Below are positions 38,273 through 50,475 of a DNA stretch of 64,000 bases, one piece after another (position 1 is the first letter of the stretch; each line of letters opens with the position of its first letter). The stretch covers positions 1 to 64,000 of the forward strand of contig CALHVX010000002.1 of NCBI GenBank assembly GCA_938036875.1, in the 5' to 3' direction. The DNA comes from an uncultured Pseudomonadales bacterium (GTDB lineage Bacteria > Pseudomonadota > Gammaproteobacteria > Pseudomonadales > Azotimanducaceae). Both the position numbers and the translations under genes were made by a program. The notes beneath the pieces are model-generated. The model made no database searches. It was not told where the DNA came from and was given only the letters and a program-made list of their open reading frames with translations.

Positions 38273-39033
38273 GAGCCTGCTACTGTGCAATCACGCGCCT
38301 GGCGAGATCGAGGGAATAGGTTCTTCAACGCCATGGCTGAACTGGCTTGCACGTCCTCGTCGCCTTGAGCAGCGCCAATCTTCATGCCCAGACACAAACT
38401 GCGAGGCGTTGGTTTTGCGGTCTCGCGAAAGCTTCGGTACATCTTGGCTGCCCCGGCAAACTCACCAGCCTGATATTTGAGATCCGCAAGCTCTAGCGCA
38501 CTACGCGACTGCTCGGCATCAATAGCGATCGCGCGTTCGAAAGCGGCCTGCGCTGCAACGCGATCTTGGCGCGCTAACTCTGCTAGGCCTAGGTACTCAA
38601 ACGCCTGAGCGCGACGATAGTAAGTGTTGTCTTGTACAGCCGTACGCAACAAAGGCAGCGCTTCATCCACCCGATCTTGCCGAATCAAAAAGCCACCGTA
38701 GTTGGTCAGTGCTTGGGCATTTTTTGGATGGTATTTTAGGGCCTTCTTGTAGGTTGCATCCGCCATCTCTAGCTCACCCTCGCCCTGTTCCACCGCAGCC
38801 AAAAGCAGCAAGCCTTCAACCGAGCGGCTGTTCATCTCTAGCGCTCGCTCAATGGGCTCTCGTGCGCGTTCAAAATTGCGGTTGGTCAGGTAGCCACGAC
38901 CCAGGTCCAACTGCGCTTTCAAGCGCAGCTCTTCTGAGGCCGGTTGCGGTAGCGGCCCGCTGTAGCTGCTGATACAGCCTGACAGGCCGATCAGCAAGAA
39001 CATCAGGACGAGCATTCGAGGTGCGTGTAGCAT
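38269..39033 (-). CDS. pilW: Type IV pilus biogenesis lipoprotein PilW/PilF
   Basis: This is an outer-membrane lipoprotein pilotin needed for PilQ secretin assembly. From the ATG at 39033 (GGAG 9 bases upstream) the protein has 254 residues with lipobox LSGC near 19-22 and then a series of TPR repeats (NFERAREPIERALEMN, DATYKKALKYHPKNAQALTNYGGFL). The frame is open to 39090. It lies between rlmN and rodZ, its usual place. Confidence 0.93.
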   Translation of the reverse strand: MLHAPRMLVLMFLLIGLSGCISSYSGPLPQPASEELRLKAQLDLGRGYLTNRNFERAREPIERALEMNSRSVEGLLLLAAVEQGEGELEMADATYKKALKYHPKNAQALTNYGGFLIRQDRVDEALPLLRTAVQDNTYYRRAQAFEYLGLAELARQDRVAAQAAFERAIAIDAEQSRSALELADLKYQAGEFAGAAKMYRSFRETAKPTPRSLCLGMKIGAAQGDEDVQASSAMALKNLFPRSRQARDCTVAGS

Positions 39034-39094
39034 GTAATCGAGCTCCTGCAGTTTCTTAGACTTAGACCCTAAATCTTTGGTAAACAACATAAAA

Positions 39095-40189
39095 TTATGC
39101 GCCTACGCGAGCCAAATAACGTTCCTGCCGCTTGGTGCGGTCCTGCACTTTACCCACCAATTGCCCACAGGCAGCGTTGATGTCGTCGCCACGCGTGGTG
39201 CGCATCATGGTGGCATACCCTGCTTGAAGTAGCAGCGTTTGAAAATTATGTACCCGAGTTGAGCTTGGCCGGGCATACCCGGATGCCGGAAACGGGTTAA
39301 AGGGAATGAGGTTAATCTTGCACCGCAAACCTCGCAGCAATTCGGCCAAAGCTAACGCATGCTCCTCGGAATCGTTCACATCCGCTAGCAAGGTGTACTC
39401 AATGGTGATGGAACGCTTCTCACCCATACCGCTTAGATATTCGTGGCAGGCCGCAAGCAGCTCTGCGATGGGATACTTTCGATTGATCGGGACCAACTCG
39501 TTACGCAGCTCATCAAAGGGCGCGTGCAAAGAGATCGCTAACGACACATCGGTATGCTCGGCTAGCTTGTAGATACCGGGCACCACACCCGCTGTGCTTA
39601 CCGTGACACGGCGCTTGGACAAGCCGAATGCCAGATCGTCCATCATCAACTTAACCGCGGGCAAGATGGCGTCGAAATTCAACAGCGGCTCACCCATGCC
39701 CATCAACACCACATTGGTCACCGCCGTACCACGCTGCGCTAAATCCGAGTTAGCAATCAGTACCTGGCCAATAATTTCTGCGGTGCTTAGATTGCCGTTG
39801 AAGCCCTGCTTGCCAGTAGAGCAAAAGCTGCAATCCAGCATGCAACCCACTTGGCTGGAAACACACAAGGTGTTGCGTCCGCGCTCAGGAATCATGACCG
39901 TTTCAACACAGGACCCACCGGTAACCCGCACTACCCACTTGATGGTGCCGTCTTTGGAGGCTTCACGGCTCACCACTTCAGGCAAATCAAAACTGGTGTT
40001 CGCCGCCAACCAATCGCGCATGGTCTGCGGCAAGTTCGTCATCTGTTGCACGTCGCTTTGATGGTCGTGATAGAACCACTTCATGAACTGACGCGCTCGA
40101 AATGTCTTGCCGCCAAACTGCTCAACAAAAAACGTCTCAAGCGCTTCTCGATCGTAGTTCAGCAGGTTAATCGGGGCCACGTCAGTCAC
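39095..40189 (-). CDS. rlmN: 23S rRNA A2503 / tRNA A37 C2-methyltransferase
   Basis: This radical-SAM enzyme of 364 residues methylates A2503 of 23S rRNA and A37 of some tRNAs. The iron-sulfur cluster motif CMLDCSFC (CxxxCxxC) lies near 111-118, preceded by CVSSQVG, and MGMGEPLLN follows. The conserved catalytic cysteine is in the C-terminal [14 protein letters not shown] segment. It heads the rlmN-pilW-rodZ-hisS-yfgM-bamB-der gene run, 51 bases after ndk. Confidence 0.97.
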   Translation of the reverse strand: MTDVAPINLLNYDREALETFFVEQFGGKTFRARQFMKWFYHDHQSDVQQMTNLPQTMRDWLAANTSFDLPEVVSREASKDGTIKWVVRVTGGSCVETVMIPERGRNTLCVSSQVGCMLDCSFCSTGKQGFNGNLSTAEIIGQVLIANSDLAQRGTAVTNVVLMGMGEPLLNFDAILPAVKLMMDDLAFGLSKRRVTVSTAGVVPGIYKLAEHTDVSLAISLHAPFDELRNELVPINRKYPIAELLAACHEYLSGMGEKRSITIEYTLLADVNDSEEHALALAELLRGLRCKINLIPFNPFPASGYARPSSTRVHNFQTLLLQAGYATMMRTTRGDDINAACGQLVGKVQDRTKRQERYLARVGA

Positions 40190-40240
40190 AGGTTTTACCT
40201 TTGGGCGAACGTTTGAGTTCTAGTTAGTCTGGTTGCCCTG

Positions 40241-40669
40241 TTACGGGCGATCACACAACTCTGATGCGTCGAAGAAAAACGCAATCTCTCGGGCTGCCGC
40301 TTGCTCAGAATCCGAACCGTGCACGGCGTTCGCTTCAACAGACTCGGCGAAGTCCGCACGGATAGTACCGGGGTCAGCATCTGCTGGGTTGGTTGCACCC
40401 ATCAGCTGGCGGTTTTGCGCAATCGCGTTTTCCCCTTCCAGCACTTGCACAACCACCGGACCCGAGGTCATGTAGCTCACCAGGTCACCGTAGAAAGGGC
40501 GCTCGGAATGCTCTGCGTAAAAGCCCTCGGCTTGAGCCGTGGTTAGGCGCAGCATTTTGGAAGCAACAATGCGCAATCCGCCCTTCTCAAAGCGAGCATA
40601 TATCTCACCGATAATATTTCGAGCAACCGCATCGGGTTTCACAATAGAAAAGGTTCGCTGAACTGCCAT
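40241..40669 (-). CDS. ndk: Nucleoside diphosphate kinase
   Basis: It balances nucleoside triphosphate pools using ATP. The 142 residues match the family; the N-terminus is [14 protein letters not shown] and the active-site histidine is in NAVHGSDS (about 117). The C-terminal FFDASELCD is also typical. It leads toward rlmN and has its own TATAAT element upstream. Confidence 0.98.
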   Translation of the reverse strand: MAVQRTFSIVKPDAVARNIIGEIYARFEKGGLRIVASKMLRLTTAQAEGFYAEHSERPFYGDLVSYMTSGPVVVQVLEGENAIAQNRQLMGATNPADADPGTIRADFAESVEANAVHGSDSEQAAAREIAFFFDASELCDRP

Positions 40670-40775
40670 GGGTGGATCTCCGTACGGCGTAAAAAAAGAA
40701 GTCTTGGCAAGCGCCTAATTAGCGCTAGGCCATTGAATTACAATGGAAAACTAGAGCATTGGCCGACCTTGCGGG

Positions 40776-40790
40776 CGCGTATTATACGCG
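40776..40790 (-). promoter_or_regulatory. -10 element of ndk within a small palindrome
   Basis: A perfect TATAAT on the minus strand (40781-40786) lies inside the near-palindrome CGCGTATAATACGCG. No convincing -35 was found at 16-18 bases. It would give a leader of about 105 bases. The rest of the 265-base gap between ndk and iscS holds only weak hairpins and an unpaired T7 run at about 40692-40698; no gene, and no trace of iscU, is seen. Confidence 0.45.
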
Positions 40791-40934
40791 ATTGCAAGCA
40801 ACTTGATACTGCCCGATTGGGATCATTCTGGGCCTTGGGGTAGAGCCACCGCTTGAGGCTAGAACCCGGTCCTATCAGCGCCCGCGGTTGGCCCTTAAGT
40901 TACCGAACGGGTTAACGGTTAGATTGGCAAATTT

Positions 40935-42125
40935 TTAGGTTGAAACAGCGCTGTTTCTCGCTTGCAAACCACCCACCACATCCGCCACCCGAGAAGCGGC
41001 GTAATCCACCTCCTCCTCGGTGGTGAAGCGTCCAAAGGTGAAGCGCAGAGACGCATGGGCCAAATCTTCAGGCAGACCCAGCGCCAACAACACGTGCGAT
41101 GGACGTACGCTGGTTGAGTTACAGGCGGAACCGTTGGCAGCAGCCACGTCGTCCAGCGCCATGATCAAGGTTTCTCCATCAACCCCGGCAAAACCCACAT
41201 TCAAGTTGCCTTGCAACCTTGGGCTTTCAACACCGTTCAGAACAGTGCCTGGGATTTGCTTGAGGTGAGCCCAAAAGCGGTCCCGAAGCGCCTCGATGCG
41301 CTCTCCGTCTACCGCCATATCGGCAGCACAGAGCGCGCTTGCGCTCCCCAAGCCAACCACCTGATGGGTTGCAATGGTCCCTGAGCGATAGCCCATCTCT
41401 TGACCGCCGCCGTGCATCTGAGCCACCAAAGGAACAGCCGGATCGCGCCGGATGTAGAGCGCGCCAACCCCTTTAGGGCCATAGATTTTATGCCCAGATA
41501 TGGACAGCAAATCCACGGCTTGGGCCTTGACATCGATCGGCACTTTGCCAAAGCTTTGAGCTATATCACTATGAAATATAACGTTATTTTCTCGGCAAAC
41601 TTCACCAATTGCCCCAATATCATTGATCACACCAATCTCATTGTTAGCATGCATGATGCTGACCAGCAGGGTGTCTTCGCGCAGCGCCTCCCGAACCTGC
41701 TCCACGGGCACCAGGCCCTCTCGCTGAGGGGCCAAATAGGTCACTTCAAAGCCTCGGGACTCCAACACAGCACAAGGATCCAAGATCGCTTTGTGCTCTA
41801 TAGCACTGGTGACTATATGCCGACGCTTACCACCTGCGGCTATCTCTGCATCCACCACGCCTTTGAGCGCTAAGTTGTCGGATTCAGTTGCACCCGAAGT
41901 GAAGATCACTTCGCGCGGATCCGCATTGAGCACGCTGGCCACTTGCACCCGGGCCTGCTCAACCGCCTCTTCCGCTTCCCAGCCGTAAGCATGCGTGCGC
42001 GACCCGGAGTTACCGAAGTTGCCCTGAGCCATAAGGCAGCGACTCATCTTTTCAGCCACTCGAGGATCGACCGGCGTAGTTGCACCGTAGTCTAGGTAAA
42101 CTGGCCTACGACGATGCCCGGCCAC
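40935..42125 (-). CDS. iscS: Cysteine desulfurase IscS-type
   Basis: It releases sulfur from cysteine as a persulfide for Fe-S clusters and thiolated tRNAs. The 396-residue PLP enzyme has [18 protein letters not shown] at 10-27, the PLP lysine in [10 protein letters not shown] (about 213) and the catalytic cysteine in NGSACNSTS (about 335). It lacks the last residues of E. coli IscS (404), which include part of the surface that meets IscU. GTG start one base after the iscR stop. No iscU, iscA, hscB, hscA or fdx follows; ndk is next. Confidence 0.94.
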   Translation of the reverse strand: MAGHRRRPVYLDYGATTPVDPRVAEKMSRCLMAQGNFGNSGSRTHAYGWEAEEAVEQARVQVASVLNADPREVIFTSGATESDNLALKGVVDAEIAAGGKRRHIVTSAIEHKAILDPCAVLESRGFEVTYLAPQREGLVPVEQVREALREDTLLVSIMHANNEIGVINDIGAIGEVCRENNVIFHSDIAQSFGKVPIDVKAQAVDLLSISGHKIYGPKGVGALYIRRDPAVPLVAQMHGGGQEMGYRSGTIATHQVVGLGSASALCAADMAVDGERIEALRDRFWAHLKQIPGTVLNGVESPRLQGNLNVGFAGVDGETLIMALDDVAAANGSACNSTSVRPSHVLLALGLPEDLAHASLRFTFGRFTTEEEVDYAASRVADVVGGLQARNSAVST

Positions 42126-42126
42126 C

Positions 42127-42609
42127 TTAAAGGTGCCGCGCCGTAATGAGGTCGAGGGTATGGTCCAAGCCCTGTTGGCCTTTTGCCGTTTGCGGGGTCG
42201 CTTGCCCCTCAGAGCGTTGCACCAGCTTGGCTAAGGTTATGTTGCGCATAAATCCGTTGATCTCCTGGGACAATTCCGCCCATAGGTCGTGGGTGAGGCA
42301 TTTACCGCCGTCTTGGCAATCCGCCGCGCCGTGGCAGCGGGTGGCGTCCACGCCATCCCCAACCGCCTCGATAATATTCGATAGGTTGATCTCTTCTAGT
42401 GAGCGGGTGAGTCGGTAACCACCGCCTGGTCCACGCTCACTACTCAACAGCGCCGCTCGCTTGAGCTTGCTAAATATTTGCTCTAAATAGGAGGCTGAAA
42501 TGCCCTGCCGTGAAGCGATGTCAACCACGCTGATCGCGCCACCGCCTTGATGCAAAGCGATGTCCAACATAGCGGTTACCGCGTAGCGGCCTTTAGATGT
42601 GAGTCGCAA
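42127..42609 (-). CDS. iscR: Fe-S cluster-sensing regulator IscR (Rrf2 family)
   Basis: This is a 160-residue repressor/activator that senses [2Fe-2S]. The winged helix ([34 protein letters not shown]) is followed by the cluster loop with cysteines at 92, 98 and 104 and histidine 107 (CxxxxxCxxxxxC, then LTH), the IscR pattern rather than that of NsrR. It is co-transcribed with iscS and has an IscR-type site over its promoter, so autoregulation is expected. Confidence 0.95.
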   Translation of the reverse strand: MRLTSKGRYAVTAMLDIALHQGGGAISVVDIASRQGISASYLEQIFSKLKRAALLSSERGPGGGYRLTRSLEEINLSNIIEAVGDGVDATRCHGAADCQDGGKCLTHDLWAELSQEINGFMRNITLAKLVQRSEGQATPQTAKGQQGLDHTLDLITARHL

Positions 42610-42665
42610 GATCCGATCGTCCGGTGCGGATGCGCCGGCTGCGCCTCCCGAAAAAGTGGGCCATG

Positions 42666-42698
42666 AGTATGCAATAACCCAGCAAACTGGTCCAGTAT
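42666..42698 (-). promoter_or_regulatory. iscR promoter with overlapping IscR type-1-like site
   Basis: On the minus strand TGGACC (-35, 42689-42694) and CATACT (-10, 42666-42671) are 17 bases apart. A 25-base site at 42674-42698, starting ATACTGGACC and ending GGGTTAT, matches the published type-1 consensus ATASYYGACT...RRSTAT at about 18 of 25 positions and covers the -35, as in E. coli where apo/holo IscR controls its own promoter. Confidence 0.6.
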
Positions 42699-42726
42699 TC
42701 CACCCAACCTACCGGGTTCTCGGCTC

Positions 42727-43455
42727 CTAACCCCCACCCTTTTCGATGGCAGTGGTCAGGTGTCTGACAATTCCCCTTAGCATTTGCACCTCAGTCTCAT
42801 CCGGCTCCACCCGGGTAAACAAACGCCGGAGCCGCACCATGGCTTTGCCCGGGTTGTTTGGATCCAAGAAATCCACGCGCTCCAGCAGCGTCTCCAAACC
42901 CACCAACATGGCTTCGGTTTGCGCTGCCGGTGCCGGTGCTCTATCCCAAACCGCTTCAACCGGGGCCCGGCCTTCGGCTTGGCGATGCAACTCGTAGCAC
43001 ACCACTTGAACCGCCATTGCCAAGTTCAGCGATGGGTAATCGGGGTTTGCCGGGATTTGCAAATGCTGATGGCAGCGCTGTAACTCCTCGTTGCTGAGGC
43101 CGTTGGTCTCACGGCCAAACAAAATCACCACTTGGCTGCTGCTGGGCTGGCGCAGGATGTTGGCTGCCACCTCGTTAACGTCGCCTATCGGCCATGGGAT
43201 GCTCCGCGAACGAGTGCTGGTCCCTACCACCCAATGACAGTCCGCAATGGCTTCATCAACCGTCTCACACACACGCACGTTATCCAGCACATCCTGCGCG
43301 CCTGCAGCACGCCATTGCGCCTGGGGGTCTGGATAACGCTCGGGGTTCACTACCCACAATTCACTTAAGCCCATGGTTTTTAGCGCACGGCAGGCGCCAC
43401 CAATATTGCCCGGATGGCTTGGTTCAACCAGCACAACCCGAATGTTCTCTAACAT
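42727..43455 (-). CDS. trmJ: tRNA (cytidine/uridine-32 2'-O)-methyltransferase TrmJ
   Basis: This is a SPOUT-fold ribose methyltransferase of 242 residues. The three knot motifs are visible: EPSHPGNIGGACRALKTMG (11-29), VVILFGRETNGLSNEE (near 110) and NPDYPSLNLAMAVQVVCYEL (near 138-157). It sits upstream of iscR and divergent from suhB, the same order as in E. coli. Confidence 0.96.
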   Translation of the reverse strand: MLENIRVVLVEPSHPGNIGGACRALKTMGLSELWVVNPERYPDPQAQWRAAGAQDVLDNVRVCETVDEAIADCHWVVGTSTRSRSIPWPIGDVNEVAANILRQPSSSQVVILFGRETNGLSNEELQRCHQHLQIPANPDYPSLNLAMAVQVVCYELHRQAEGRAPVEAVWDRAPAPAAQTEAMLVGLETLLERVDFLDPNNPGKAMVRLRRLFTRVEPDETEVQMLRGIVRHLTTAIEKGGG

Positions 43456-43569
43456 ATCGTCTCAACATTAAATCTAAGCTGCGCGATTGTGCGGCAAACA
43501 CTGGTACTAGCGCTAGCGCCAGGCAACCACGTTGTTACAATAGCGCCCGTTTTCTTCCCAGGTAATCTC

Positions 43570-44361
43570 ATGCACGCCTATGCCAACATGGCGCTGCGCG
43601 CCGCCCGCCGCGCTGGCCAAATCATGGTTCGAGCCATGGATCGTCTCGATGAGCTAACGGTGGAAGAGAAAGCCGCCAACGACCTGGTGTCAAACGTTGA
43701 TCGCCAAGCCGAGCAAGCCATTATTGATGTGCTACACGAAGCTTACCCAGATCACGGCATTCGCGGCGAGGAGCACGGCCAGAGCTACCCCGAAGCTGAG
43801 TACAACTGGATCATCGACCCCTTGGATGGCACGTTAAACTACCTGCAAGGCATTCCACACTTTTGCGTATCCATTGCCTGCATGAAGGGTCGACACATTG
43901 AACACGCGGTTATTTTGGACCCACTGCGCAACGAAGAGTTTGTGGGTACCCGAGGCGGTGGTGCGCAGATGAATGGGCGACGCCTACGTGTCACGCAAAC
44001 CAAATCTTATGATTCTGCCGTGCTCTCCACGGGCATCCCACCCGGGGCAATCAAAAAGCACCTAGAGCCTTACATGGCCGGCTTAACCGAGATCACCGGG
44101 CAAGCACGCGGGGTTAGACGCCTCGGCTCAGCCGCGCTAGACCTGGCTTATGTTGCAGCCGGACGCACGGATGGGTTTTGGGAATACAAGCTCAAACCTT
44201 GGGATATCGCTGCCGGGGTACTGTTGGTGCAGGAAGCGGGTGGTTTTGTCGGTGACCCGGACGGTGGAGATACCTACATGGCAACCGGCAACATTGTTGC
44301 CGCCAACCCAAAGCTCTTTAAGGTCATGGTCCAAACGCTGAAGAAGCACCCGATTCGCTAG
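43570..44361 (+). CDS. suhB: Inositol-1-monophosphatase / Nus-factor SuhB
   Basis: From the ATG at 43570 (AGGTAA just upstream) the protein has 263 residues. It has the metal-site motifs EEHG, WIIDPLDGTLNYLQGIPHF and, near the C-terminus, WEYKLKPWDIAAGVLLVQEAGG. In E. coli SuhB is also part of the rRNA antitermination complex and an RNase III modulator. The reading frame extends to 43489 but the family begins at MHAYANMAL. Confidence 0.95.
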   Translation: MHAYANMALRAARRAGQIMVRAMDRLDELTVEEKAANDLVSNVDRQAEQAIIDVLHEAYPDHGIRGEEHGQSYPEAEYNWIIDPLDGTLNYLQGIPHFCVSIACMKGRHIEHAVILDPLRNEEFVGTRGGGAQMNGRRLRVTQTKSYDSAVLSTGIPPGAIKKHLEPYMAGLTEITGQARGVRRLGSAALDLAYVAAGRTDGFWEYKLKPWDIAAGVLLVQEAGGFVGDPDGGDTYMATGNIVAANPKLFKVMVQTLKKHPIR

Positions 44362-44379
44362 GCCAAGCGAGATGACGTG

Positions 44380-44399
44380 TCTTACCCTTAAGGGTAAGA
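44380..44399. other. 20-base perfect palindrome between suhB and secF
   Basis: TCTTACCC and GGGTAAGA flank the bases TTAA, which include the secF stop codon. It sits between two convergent genes. Neither side is followed by a T-run, so it could be a simple RNA-end stabiliser rather than a terminator. Confidence 0.5.
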
Positions 44400-45317
44400 C
44401 CCATCTTCGTTGCCAGCGTTCTCAGGCTCCGGTACCAGCAAATCTTCGCGTGTGATGTTCAGCCACAACAGAACGTTGGAAGCCACGTAGATCGAAGAGT
44501 AAGTACCCACCAGCACACCAATGGTTAGCGCCAAGGCAAAGCCCCGAATCATCTCCCCACCGGCAAACAACAAGCTAAGCAACACAAATAAGGTGGTCAT
44601 AGACGTCACCAAGGTGCGACCCAAGGTTTGATTTAACGACCGGTTGATCACCTGCTCTGGCGTGGAACGGCGAATCTTACGAAAGTTCTCGCGAATGCGG
44701 TCCGATACCACAATGGTGTCGTTGAGCGAGTATCCAATCACGGCCAAGATGGCGGCTAGTACCGGCAAGTCAAAACTCCATTGGAAGATCGAAAACAGGC
44801 CAACCACAATCAGCACGTCGTGCACCAAGGCCACTACGGCACCCACCGCAAACTGTTTTGTGAAGCGAAACAGTATGTAGATCATTACCATGATCAAAGC
44901 CGACAGCAAGGCTAACCCACCATCGTCACGCAACTCTTCTCCTACCGCTGGACCAACATAGTTAGACTGCAGCATTTTCACATTAGGGAAATTCGTTTTC
45001 AGCGCGGCTAAAACGTTGTCACCCATCTTGGCTTGCTCAACCCCTTCCTGAACGGGCAGGCGTATGCGCATTTCAAGCTCGGTCCCAAAGTTCTGCACAA
45101 AGCCACCGATAAAGCCCTGGCTTTCTAGATAGGTGCGAACCTCTTCGGTATTCACCGGTTGCTGGAAGGCAACCTCAACTTCTGTGCCTTCCGAAAAGTC
45201 TAAGCCTGCGTTGATGCCCTGTACTACTAGGCTGGCGATACCCGCCAAGATCAGCAGGATCGAGATAACGGCGGCAATCTTGCGCTTGCCCATAAAATCA
45301 AAGTCGGGCGTCTTCAT
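44388..45317 (-). CDS. secF: Protein translocase subunit SecF
   Basis: Together with SecD it uses the proton gradient to assist late steps of Sec export. The 309 residues contain six membrane segments, with a periplasmic domain between the first two and the conserved DVLIVVGLFSIFQWSFDLP and LAVIGYSLNDTIVVSDRIREN segments. The start overlaps the end of secD by 4 bases. Confidence 0.97.
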   Translation of the reverse strand: MKTPDFDFMGKRKIAAVISILLILAGIASLVVQGINAGLDFSEGTEVEVAFQQPVNTEEVRTYLESQGFIGGFVQNFGTELEMRIRLPVQEGVEQAKMGDNVLAALKTNFPNVKMLQSNYVGPAVGEELRDDGGLALLSALIMVMIYILFRFTKQFAVGAVVALVHDVLIVVGLFSIFQWSFDLPVLAAILAVIGYSLNDTIVVSDRIRENFRKIRRSTPEQVINRSLNQTLGRTLVTSMTTLFVLLSLLFAGGEMIRGFALALTIGVLVGTYSSIYVASNVLLWLNITREDLLVPEPENAGNEDGSYP

Positions 45318-47230
45318 ATCTTTAGCGACTCCAGCTTGCGACCGCCATACATGAGGTTCACCAACGCTCTGGTGCCCACAATGGCAGTAAATACGGAGGT
45401 AACAATGCCTACCGCTAAAGTGACAGCAAAGCCACGAACCGGCCCGCTACCAACAGAGAACAAAATGATGGCCACAAAGAAGGTTGTGATGTTGGCGTCT
45501 AAAATGGTGGTAAACGCACGATCAAATCCCGCCATAATCGCCTGCTGGGGTTTGCTCACCAACAACTCCTCGCGGATGCGTGAAAAAATCAGCACGTTGG
45601 CATCTACCGCCATACCCACGGTTAGTACCATACCGGCAATACCTGGCAGGGTTAGGGTTGCGCCCAACACCGACATGACCGCAACAATCAGCACTAGGTT
45701 CACAATGAGCGCAATGTTTGCCGCTAACCCAAACCAGCGGTAGTACACCAACATAAACAAAACAATCAACGCAAAACCAAACATCATACTGTTGATGCCT
45801 GCCTTGATATTGTGTTCACCCAAAGAGGCACCAACCGTGCGCTCTTCTACTATGTACATGGGTGCTGCTAGAGCACCTGCACGCAGCAACAACGCGAGGT
45901 CGCGCGCTTCCTGCAAACCCAGACCCGTGATTCGGAAGTTGAAACCTAGCGCTGAGTTGATGTTCGCCACGCTAATCAAGCGCTTGGTTTCTACGGTATA
46001 CGGCTTGCTCACCTCTTTACCGTCTTCGATCACGGTGCGTTCCAGTACCTTCAACTCTTTAAAGATGATCGACATGGGATGCCCCACGTTCTTGCTGGTG
46101 ACCTCGTTCATGCGCTGGCCACCTGCATTATCTAGCGAGATGCTCACCTGGGGCTGCTGGGTCTCTTGGTCGTAGTCCTGCACCGCGTTGGTGACCTGAT
46201 CACCGGTGACGATATTGGCTACTTGGACCCGCTCAATACCACCGCGGTACTCATAGGTTTCCACTTGGGAAGCCCGATCGCTGGTCTTGGCCGACAGGCG
46301 AAAGTCTAAGTTCGCAAACTTATTCAAAATCTCTTTGGCTCGCGCGCTGTCCTGTATACCCGGCAAATCCAACACAATGCGGGTACGCCCCAGACGCTGC
46401 ACTTGAGGCTCAGAAACGCCGAGCTCGTTCACCCGGTTGCGCAGGCTCTGCAAATTTTGCGAGATGGCAAGATCTTCAAGCTCGCGCACGGTAGCTGGTT
46501 CCATACTCAGGCGTAACGCCGGCAGTCCGTCTACCTCTCGCGCCAAGATGGCAAAGCCCTCCATTCGCTGCGTAGCCAACTCAAGGGCTTGGTCACGAGT
46601 GGTCTCATCGCCAAAGGGAATCACCAACTGCTGGCCTTGCACCCAACGCTTGCCCGGCGCATAGCGCAAACCAGCCTCACGAAAGGCGTCCTCTAGTGTT
46701 GCTTGGTTGCTGGCAATCCGATCACCGATGAACTTTTCCATGTCCACCTCAAGCAGAAAGTGAACACCACCGGATAGGTCCAAGCCCAACGACATAGGCT
46801 TGCCGCCTAAGTCACGTAACCATTGCGGGGTAGTAGGCGCTTGGTTCAACGCAATGGTATACACCGCTTTATCAAGCTGGGCCTCGACTAGGTCTTTGGC
46901 CCGTATTTGATCTTCGTTGCCGCCCACCAGGCGAATCAAAGCCGAGCCATCTGGGTTCAGCGTTTTGCTCTTGATACGAATGCTGGCCGCGTTCAGAATT
47001 TCGGCCATTGACTCTAGACTTTCAGCGCTAACCCCTTGATCTTCTTCAATTCCCTTGATCTGTAAGGCCGGATCCGGTTGCCACAAGTTGGGTGCGGCGT
47101 AGAGCGCCCCAATAGCAACAATGGCCAGCACCAACAGATAGCGAAATACCGAATGGGTATTGGGTGGGCGTGAGGTGCTAGGCGTCATACCAAGCAGACT
47201 TTCCCCCACTAGACGGCCTTCGCGTGCCAT
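45314..47230 (-). CDS. secD: Protein translocase subunit SecD
   Basis: The 638-residue partner of SecF has one N-terminal membrane segment, a large periplasmic P1 domain (GLDLSGGVHFLLEVDM, ETYEYRGGIERV) and five C-terminal membrane segments with PGIAGMVLTVGMAVDANVLIFSRIREEL, which is diagnostic. The first 20 residues before the membrane segment are longer than in E. coli. It starts one base after yajC. Confidence 0.97.
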   Translation of the reverse strand: MAREGRLVGESLLGMTPSTSRPPNTHSVFRYLLVLAIVAIGALYAAPNLWQPDPALQIKGIEEDQGVSAESLESMAEILNAASIRIKSKTLNPDGSALIRLVGGNEDQIRAKDLVEAQLDKAVYTIALNQAPTTPQWLRDLGGKPMSLGLDLSGGVHFLLEVDMEKFIGDRIASNQATLEDAFREAGLRYAPGKRWVQGQQLVIPFGDETTRDQALELATQRMEGFAILAREVDGLPALRLSMEPATVRELEDLAISQNLQSLRNRVNELGVSEPQVQRLGRTRIVLDLPGIQDSARAKEILNKFANLDFRLSAKTSDRASQVETYEYRGGIERVQVANIVTGDQVTNAVQDYDQETQQPQVSISLDNAGGQRMNEVTSKNVGHPMSIIFKELKVLERTVIEDGKEVSKPYTVETKRLISVANINSALGFNFRITGLGLQEARDLALLLRAGALAAPMYIVEERTVGASLGEHNIKAGINSMMFGFALIVLFMLVYYRWFGLAANIALIVNLVLIVAVMSVLGATLTLPGIAGMVLTVGMAVDANVLIFSRIREELLVSKPQQAIMAGFDRAFTTILDANITTFFVAIILFSVGSGPVRGFAVTLAVGIVTSVFTAIVGTRALVNLMYGGRKLESLKI

Positions 47231-47231
47231 A

Positions 47232-49748
<2,517 letters not shown>

Positions 49749-49905
49749 ACCTTTAACATTCTTTGGCTTGCTAGGTTGAGGGGGCCAAACGGGCGCGCAT
49801 TCTAGCGACATCCCATTTTATTTACCGTAGTTTCTCAATTCTGAGCCAAAATATCGTTCTCGGCGTTGCCAATTTGCGCGCGTCTGTGCACACTTCGCCT
49901 GCGTT

Positions 49906-49992
49906 GCCTGGGTGGCGAAATTGGTAGACGCGCCAGACTCAAACTCTGGTGGGGTAACACCCGTGCCGGTTCGACTCCGGCTCCAGGTACCA
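49906..49992 (+). tRNA. tRNA-Leu (anticodon CAA)
   Basis: The 87-base gene has a 7-bp acceptor stem (GCCTGGG with TCCAGGT, two G-U pairs), an anticodon arm CCAGA-CTCAAAC-TCTGG with anticodon CAA, a long variable arm TGGGGTAACACCC, a TTCGACTC T-loop and an encoded CCA end. The long variable arm and discriminator A confirm leucine. No strong promoter or T-run terminator was found close by. Confidence 0.96.
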
Positions 49993-50169
49993 ACTGAATT
50001 ATTTCGATCATTGCTTTGATCAACAAACGACGTATAGCCCTAGATTAAGACGTTAGGATCCTTAAACATCATCAACTACCGTCTGCAAAGCTATTCACAG
50101 TTAGCTCCATAGAGTGAGTTCAGCCAAGCAATTTCAACTTCACACTGACAAGCAGAGGACGGCCCAACC

Positions 50170-50403
50170 ATGGACATCATGGATTTTAGCGGCAAGCTCG
50201 AGAACCTCATCGACCGGGCTGAAGCCAGTTACATCGAGCTCATCGGCACACTAGAACTGGCCAAGCAACGGCTCATCCAAGAAGCACTCGTGGATGAAGA
50301 AGATGAGGAAGACGACCTCGAAGAGTACGAAGATGGCGTTGAGTACGAAGATGATGAAGACGATGGCGAGGAAGACGACGAAGACGACGACCGGTTTCGG
50401 TAG
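50170..50403 (+). CDS. Small, extremely acidic protein of unknown function
   Basis: The 77-residue frame has a good AGAGGA site. The first 40 residues could form an amphipathic helix (KLENLIDRAEASYIELIGTLELAK). In the last 37 residues 27 are Asp or Glu. There is no signal peptide. It is not recognised. The alternative is a chance frame through a GA-rich stretch, but the ribosome binding site, the helical N-terminus and the position between a tRNA and a convergent operon favour a real gene. Acidic tails of this type occur in nucleic-acid mimics and chaperones, but no function can be assigned. Confidence 0.6.
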   Translation: MDIMDFSGKLENLIDRAEASYIELIGTLELAKQRLIQEALVDEEDEEDDLEEYEDGVEYEDDEDDGEEDDEDDDRFR

Positions 50404-50475
50404 CGTCGGGGGCAGCCGAGAGCAAAGGCACAAGCCACTATAAACCCTATCGACCAGCCCTGGATTGACCCAGCG

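Noticed and set aside
40692-40720. Terminator upstream of ndk from a hairpin and T7 run
   Set aside because: The T-run is about 13 bases away from a weak 5-bp stem and lies in the leader of ndk, so it is unlikely to end transcripts.
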